Of a stretch of DNA of 25,513 nucleotides, positions 22,353 to 25,513 are shown in pieces; position 1 is the stretch's first letter; the number at the start of each line of letters is the position of its first letter. Source of the DNA: a virus. The position numbers were made by a program, and so were the translations under genes. The notes beneath the pieces are model-generated. The model saw only the letters and a list, made by a program, of their open reading frames with translations. It ran no database searches and was not told where the DNA came from. The stretch spans positions 1 to 25,513 of IMG/VR virus record IMGVR_UViG_3300035183_001469; one strand, written 5' to 3'.

Positions 22353-22955
22353 ATGCCCCGTCGGAAAGAGCCGAACCCGCTCGCACAGGTTATAGGGCAC
22401 CGAATTCGCGACCTACGGCTCGAGACCGGACTGTCTCAGCGGGCTTTGGCGAGCCTGTGTGGCGTAAGCATAGGCCACGTTTCAACGATCGAAGCCGGCC
22501 TCGCTGCCATCACGATCGAGACTGTAGAGAAGATAGCTCGCGGTCTGGCGGTGTCGCCCGCCGACGTCCTGAACTACGCACCAGAAGAGGACGATCGTGC
22601 CGCCGTGGTTGAGCTATTACGCCGGCTCCCCCCTCAGGACCACGAGAGCGTTGCGCGGCAGTTGCGGTCCATGGCGGGCAGCGTCGCAAGAAAGAAGCCT
22701 CCAGAGCGGCCCTCGCGCGTGCAAGTCTCGCATTACCTGGGGAAGCTCACCGAGACGCAGCGTGTAACGCTTGCTGCCTTCCTGGACGGCCTCAAGAGCG
22801 GGGAACCGCGAGGACGCCCACGACGGCAAGGCGTCCCATCGTTGGATGTCCTCCGATACCGCATCCGCCAACTGTCGGACGAGCAGCGGGCCAAGGTCTG
22901 GGGTTACGTCCACCGGATGCTGGGAACGGCGTCGCAACCCGCACAAGCGGAGTAA
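22353..22955 (+). CDS. XRE-family regulator with three helical repeats
   Basis: A 200-residue protein with GGGAGGAG before the ATG. Residues 11-68 are a canonical XRE domain: LAQVIGHRIRDLRLETGLSQRALASLCGVSIGHVSTIEAGLAAITIETVEKIARGLAV. The rest holds three related helical units of about 26 residues: 85-110 (ELLRRLPPQDHESV...), 125-150 (YLGKLTETQRVTL...) and 166-191 (RIRQLSDEQRAKV...), separated by basic linkers. Repeats may mediate dimerisation. More A/T third positions than phage structural genes. It may regulate the flanking membrane protein or the excisionase/integrase. Confidence 0.85.
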   Translation: MPRRKEPNPLAQVIGHRIRDLRLETGLSQRALASLCGVSIGHVSTIEAGLAAITIETVEKIARGLAVSPADVLNYAPEEDDRAAVVELLRRLPPQDHESVARQLRSMAGSVARKKPPERPSRVQVSHYLGKLTETQRVTLAAFLDGLKSGEPRGRPRRQGVPSLDVLRYRIRQLSDEQRAKVWGYVHRMLGTASQPAQAE

Positions 22956-23126
22956 GCCGCAAGAACGCGCGGGACCGGCGCCGAGGCCTGCCTCCGCTGG
23001 CGAAGCCACAGCAGACTCGCCACCCGCCGCCGAGCATGCCAGTGCGCTCCTTTCGGACATTCCTTGTCCCATCCGGGCGTTCGAATTCGTCGAAAGCGGA
23101 GCGGCACCCGTGGCAGTCTCCGCCCG
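22956..23126. other. Gap before the excisionase-like gene
   Basis: 171 bases with no clear gene. A CGAATTCG palindrome (about 23089-23096) could be an operator. The excisionase frame is also open upstream to 23064. Confidence 0.3.
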
Positions 23127-23546
23127 GTGGCTCCTGTCGATCTACCTCCGGAGGTGAGCGAAGCGCTTACGACGCTAGCGCGCTTCATGGTGCGGGTCAT
23201 TCGCGCAGCCGCGACCTCGGCCGACGGCGAGAACATGGGGCCAGCCTACTACGACGCGAAGACGGCCCCCATGGGGCGGACGACGTTCCTGCGCCTGGCG
23301 CGAGAGGGGGCATTCCCGGCCCGGAAGGTTGGGAGAAAGGTGCTCGCGCGGAAGAGCGATGTCGACGCATGGATTCAGGGCGGCGCATCGTCACCGCTGG
23401 CGATCGCCACACCCCCAGCGGCCCCACCTATCGACGGCGAGGTGGACGCCCTGCGCCTCCACGATTTGATCCTCGAGGGGGAGCGCAAGGGCGCATCCGC
23501 TCCAGCGCAAAGAGCGAGCCGAAAGGCCCGGCGCGGGCGGAAATAG
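23127..23546 (+). CDS. Excisionase-like helix-turn-helix protein
   Basis: About 139 residues from a GTG at 23127. The frame can extend to a TTG at 23064. The core AKTAPMGRTTFLRLAREGAFPARKVGRKVLARKSDVDAWIQ is an HTH_17/Xis-type DNA-binding domain: it has the 'g.s..t..rl...g.fP..kvGrk.l....dv..wi' pattern. The C-terminus is a short helix and then a basic tail (RKARRGRK). Lying upstream of the integrase in the same direction, it probably directs excision and may also regulate the integrase. Translation start is uncertain because no strong ribosome site is seen. Confidence 0.7.
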   Translation: MAPVDLPPEVSEALTTLARFMVRVIRAAATSADGENMGPAYYDAKTAPMGRTTFLRLAREGAFPARKVGRKVLARKSDVDAWIQGGASSPLAIATPPAAPPIDGEVDALRLHDLILEGERKGASAPAQRASRKARRGRK

Positions 23547-23604
23547 CCAACGGTAATGAGCTTGACGGTGCACGGCACTGGCAGTATGGAAGGCCGCAAA
23601 AGGC

Positions 23605-23639
23605 GGAGCCCGCCGGTGCTACCAACACCGACGGGCTCC
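23605..23639 (+). terminator. Terminator hairpin before the integrase
   Basis: GGAGCCCG (23605-23612) pairs with CGGGCTCC (23632-23639). An inner CGGTG/CACCG (23614-23618, 23626-23630) extends it with one C/A mismatch; the loop is seven bases. It lies after the excisionase-like gene. Confidence 0.6.
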
Positions 23640-23665
23640 TGAGCCAAACCCCGCACAACCGAGGT

Positions 23666-23681
23666 TTGACCTATGGGTCAA
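23666..23681. repeat. Small palindrome upstream of the integrase
   Basis: TTGACC-TATG-GGTCAA, a six-pair palindrome about 200 bases before the integrase. It may be an operator or an excisionase/integrase binding site. The rest to 23887 shows no gene. Confidence 0.4.
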
Positions 23682-23887
23682 GTAGCACCCGTCCATCCAC
23701 AGGCTCAACTTTGTTGCCGGCCTGCCGCCCCCATGGGCTGGCGCGGCGAGCTTGACGACGCGCACCGCCAGGGCGTCGAGCACCAGCGACCTGCCGGCCA
23801 CCTGACCGCGCGCGCTGCACGATCTGCCATCCGGCCCGCCGAGCTCGGCGAGGGGGCTGCCACGCATCGGCGCAGGAGGCCTTGACC

Positions 23888-25513
23888 ATGCCCCGCGCGC
23901 GAACGGGAACGTGGAAGCGTTCCGGCGATCAGTTCTTGGTCTACGTCACCCTCCCGCAAGCCCTCGTCCCTGGACGACCGGACCGGCGGCTGCCAGGCAT
24001 CCCCGTGCCGCTGGCCATCAACGGCAGGCCCACCAGCGAGAAGGAGCTCGACAAGCTCGCGAAGCTCTACACGGACCGACCCGAGCTCGCCCTCTCCCGG
24101 CTGGCCGAGCAGGGCAAACTCCCGGAGTGGGTACCGCCCGAGGCGGTGCCGCGCGATGCTCTGTTGCGGGGCGCTGCTGCGAATCCAGCGGCAGCGGCCG
24201 AAGCGGGATCGTTGCTCGAGACGACCGCGCACTACGCAGAGCGGTGGCTCGCTTGGCGGGATCGTCACGAGATGACGTCCATAACGTGCTACCGATCAGC
24301 GGTCGACCAGCACATCCTTCCGGTGCTTGGCGAGAAGCCCGTCGTGGCGATCACGACCCAGGACGCGCGAGAGATTGCCAGGATTCTACGCGAGAAGAGC
24401 GCGGCGAAGGTCCTCAGTCCGGCGAGCGCAAACAAATACTGGAAGGTCTTCCGCGCAATGTTGCGTGACGCATCGGACCCGGATCTGCCTGAGCTCTGCG
24501 TTCGTGAGAGCAACCCGGCCGCCGGGGTTAAGGGACCGCCACGACCGAAGGACAAGACGCGCGGATGCTTCTATCCCCAAGAGTTCCTCCAGTTCGTCAC
24601 CTGCGAGTCGATCCCGCTGCGCGCGCGGCGGTGGGTCGCGCTGATGATCTACCTCTGCCTCCGACCGGGCGAACTTCAGCAGCTTCGGTGCGGGGACATC
24701 GATCTCCGTCACAAGCGCGTTGCCATCTGCCGGTCATGGGACCGCGCGCACAAGCGTGAGAAGGGCCCCAAGAACGGCAAGCCGCGCTACTTGATCATCA
24801 AGGACGAGGACAACGTCCTCCCCCTCCTGCGCGTCATGATCGAGGAGCGGGGAGGCGAGGGGCGCCTCTGTCCGATCAACGCGCAGGCGTTCAGCAAGAA
24901 CTTCCGCCGCTACTTGGACCGCGCGGGGCTGAAACGTCCCGAGCTACGCGAGCGCTCAGCAACGCACATCCCGCTCACGACGCACGGCCTACGCGCGACA
25001 GGGACGACGTGGCGCGCGCGTCGAGGAGACAACCCGCACGAGTTGCGGCGCTGGGTGGGCCACGGCCGGCAGGAGACGACTGACCGCTACATCGACGAGG
25101 CGCAGCTCATGGGTGCGGGCGTGGACCAGGTCTTCCCCCCGCTCCCCGCCTGCCTGCTGGTGAATCGTTCCGGGAATCGTTCCGGTGGTGGGCAAGTAGG
25201 CGGAAAGACTGGCGGAGAGCTTCCCCCATGGGGAAGCCGCCGGAAACGCGTTGCGCGGGCCGCTCACCCACGGGGAAGTCGCCGGAAACGCGCGAACGTA
25301 CCTGCGCTCCCTTCTTCCGCCCCCCTCCCCCGCTACGGATGCACGTACACCAGCGTCCCCGCCGCGAGGTTCTGCGCCCCGTGCCACTCGGCCGGCACCT
25401 GCGGGTCCGTGAACTCGAACAGCCACGCCGCGTCCGCCGGGGAGACGTTCACGCAGCCGTTGCTGCGCGCCTTGCCGAACTCGTCGTGCCAGTACGCCCC
25501 GTGGATCGCGTAG
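23888..25513 (+). CDS. Tyrosine-type site-specific integrase (3' end runs into neighbouring DNA)
   Basis: Recombinase that joins phage and host att sites. The ATG at 23888 has AGGAGG eight bases upstream. The core-binding SAM-like domain spans about 105-195 (LLETTAHYAERWLAWRDRHEMTSITCYRSAVDQHI). The catalytic domain spans about 225-405 with R259 (YLCLRPGEL), K near 298, H366-x-x-R369 (THGLRATGTTW), H392 (WVGHGRQ) and Y401 (TTDRYI). All six residues look intact. The normal domain ends near FPPLP (about 420). The frame then continues about 120 residues without a stop until the last codon, and residues past about 482 are antisense to the L,D-transpeptidase gene, so the visible C-terminus is probably not the native one. 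Confidence 0.9.
   Translation: MPRARTGTWKRSGDQFLVYVTLPQALVPGRPDRRLPGIPVPLAINGRPTSEKELDKLAKLYTDRPELALSRLAEQGKLPEWVPPEAVPRDALLRGAAANPAAAAEAGSLLETTAHYAERWLAWRDRHEMTSITCYRSAVDQHILPVLGEKPVVAITTQDAREIARILREKSAAKVLSPASANKYWKVFRAMLRDASDPDLPELCVRESNPAAGVKGPPRPKDKTRGCFYPQEFLQFVTCESIPLRARRWVALMIYLCLRPGELQQLRCGDIDLRHKRVAICRSWDRAHKREKGPKNGKPRYLIIKDEDNVLPLLRVMIEERGGEGRLCPINAQAFSKNFRRYLDRAGLKRPELRERSATHIPLTTHGLRATGTTWRARRGDNPHELRRWVGHGRQETTDRYIDEAQLMGAGVDQVFPPLPACLLVNRSGNRSGGGQVGGKTGGELPPWGSRRKRVARAAHPRGSRRKRANVPALPSSAPLPRYGCTYTSVPAARFCAPCHSAGTCGSVNSNSHAASAGETFTQPLLRALPNSSCQYAPWIA
25162..25185. repeat. Tandem 12-bp repeat near the integrase 3' end
   Basis: GAATCGTTCCGG occurs twice back to back (25162-25173, 25174-25185). 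It could be part of an attachment site or the relic of a slippage event. Confidence 0.7.
25220..25236 (+). terminator. Hairpin after integrase domain end
   Basis: CTTCCCC-CAT-GGGGAAG, a seven-pair stem with a three-base loop. No T-run. It partly overlaps the first 24-bp direct repeat. Confidence 0.35.
25227..25292. repeat. Pair of 24-bp direct repeats, possible integrase-binding sites
   Basis: 25227-25250 and 25269-25292 match at 22 of 24 positions (core GGGGAAG-Y-CGCCGGAAACGCG) with starts 42 bases apart. Their place between integrase and L,D-transpeptidase suggests arm-type sites or an att region; not proven. Confidence 0.55.
25333..25513 (-). CDS. L,D-transpeptidase (YkuD), C-terminal part
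   Basis: About 60 residues are visible on the minus strand, running in from the right edge and ending in a TAG at 25335-25333. They carry the YkuD catalytic signature: IHGAYWHDEFG then RSNGCVNVSP, with the nucleophile Cys in SNGCVN and the conserved His before it. The end is VYVHP. L,D-transpeptidases form 3-3 cross-links or anchor proteins in peptidoglycan, outside the cytoplasm. This is probably a host chromosomal gene bordering the prophage. The integrase frame runs antisense through all of it. Confidence 0.88.
   Translation of the reverse strand, partial: YAIHGAYWHDEFGKARSNGCVNVSPADAAWLFEFTDPQVPAEWHGAQNLAAGTLVYVHP

Overview
This window looks like most of an integrated temperate phage in a GC-rich myxobacterium (Polyangiales-like). 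The host call is inference. It rests on the high G+C, on a lipoprotein with an Asp/Ala/Gly-rich linker after its lipobox, and on an outer-membrane protein with the periplasmic domain plus beta-barrel layout often seen in that group. The phage is a mosaic. Its head and neck genes are recognisably Mu-like. Its terminase is of a different type, and in place of a Mu transposase it has an XRE repressor, an excisionase-like protein and a tyrosine integrase.

Layout. From 16733 down to 1, almost everything lies on the minus strand in tight, often overlapping order. The early part holds a small protein, an HNH nuclease, a DNA methyltransferase, a replication-initiator-like protein, a protein built on a 252-bp tandem duplication, and a small DNA-binding/coiled-coil protein. 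It is followed by HNH, a 128-aa protein, small and large terminase, and portal. The late part is protease/scaffold, decoration protein, major capsid, gp35-like, gp36-like, gpG-like, a tail-terminator-like protein, tail sheath, and a tube-like protein cut by the window edge. Two stretches interrupt this on the plus strand: a winged-helix gene plus a small ORF (7009-7971), where a Mu gpF-type minor head gene would be expected, and a 72-aa gene (12167-12385).

The probable lysis/lysogeny switch is the short divergent region at 16734-16824, with the repressor gene reading rightward. To its right is plus-strand accessory DNA. An overlapping or closely spaced set encodes an outer-membrane protein, a lipoprotein and a sigma factor carrying a transmembrane segment (17541-20884). 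Next comes a 580-bp non-coding stretch packed with inverted repeats (20885-21467), then a membrane protein with a possible DNA-binding C-terminus, an XRE regulator with three helical repeats, and an excisionase-like protein. A terminator hairpin precedes the integrase. The integrase frame has no stop codon until the last base of the window and runs antisense through the 3' end of an L,D-transpeptidase gene, probably a host gene. The phage/host junction may therefore lie at about 25140-25333.

The most interesting points are the sigma/lipoprotein/porin-like cassette carried inside a prophage, the structured region at 21069-21436, the frame-preserving 252-bp tandem repeat, the methyltransferase with a C-terminal sliding-clamp motif, the plus-strand insertion replacing gpF, and the integrase that reads into the neighbouring gene.
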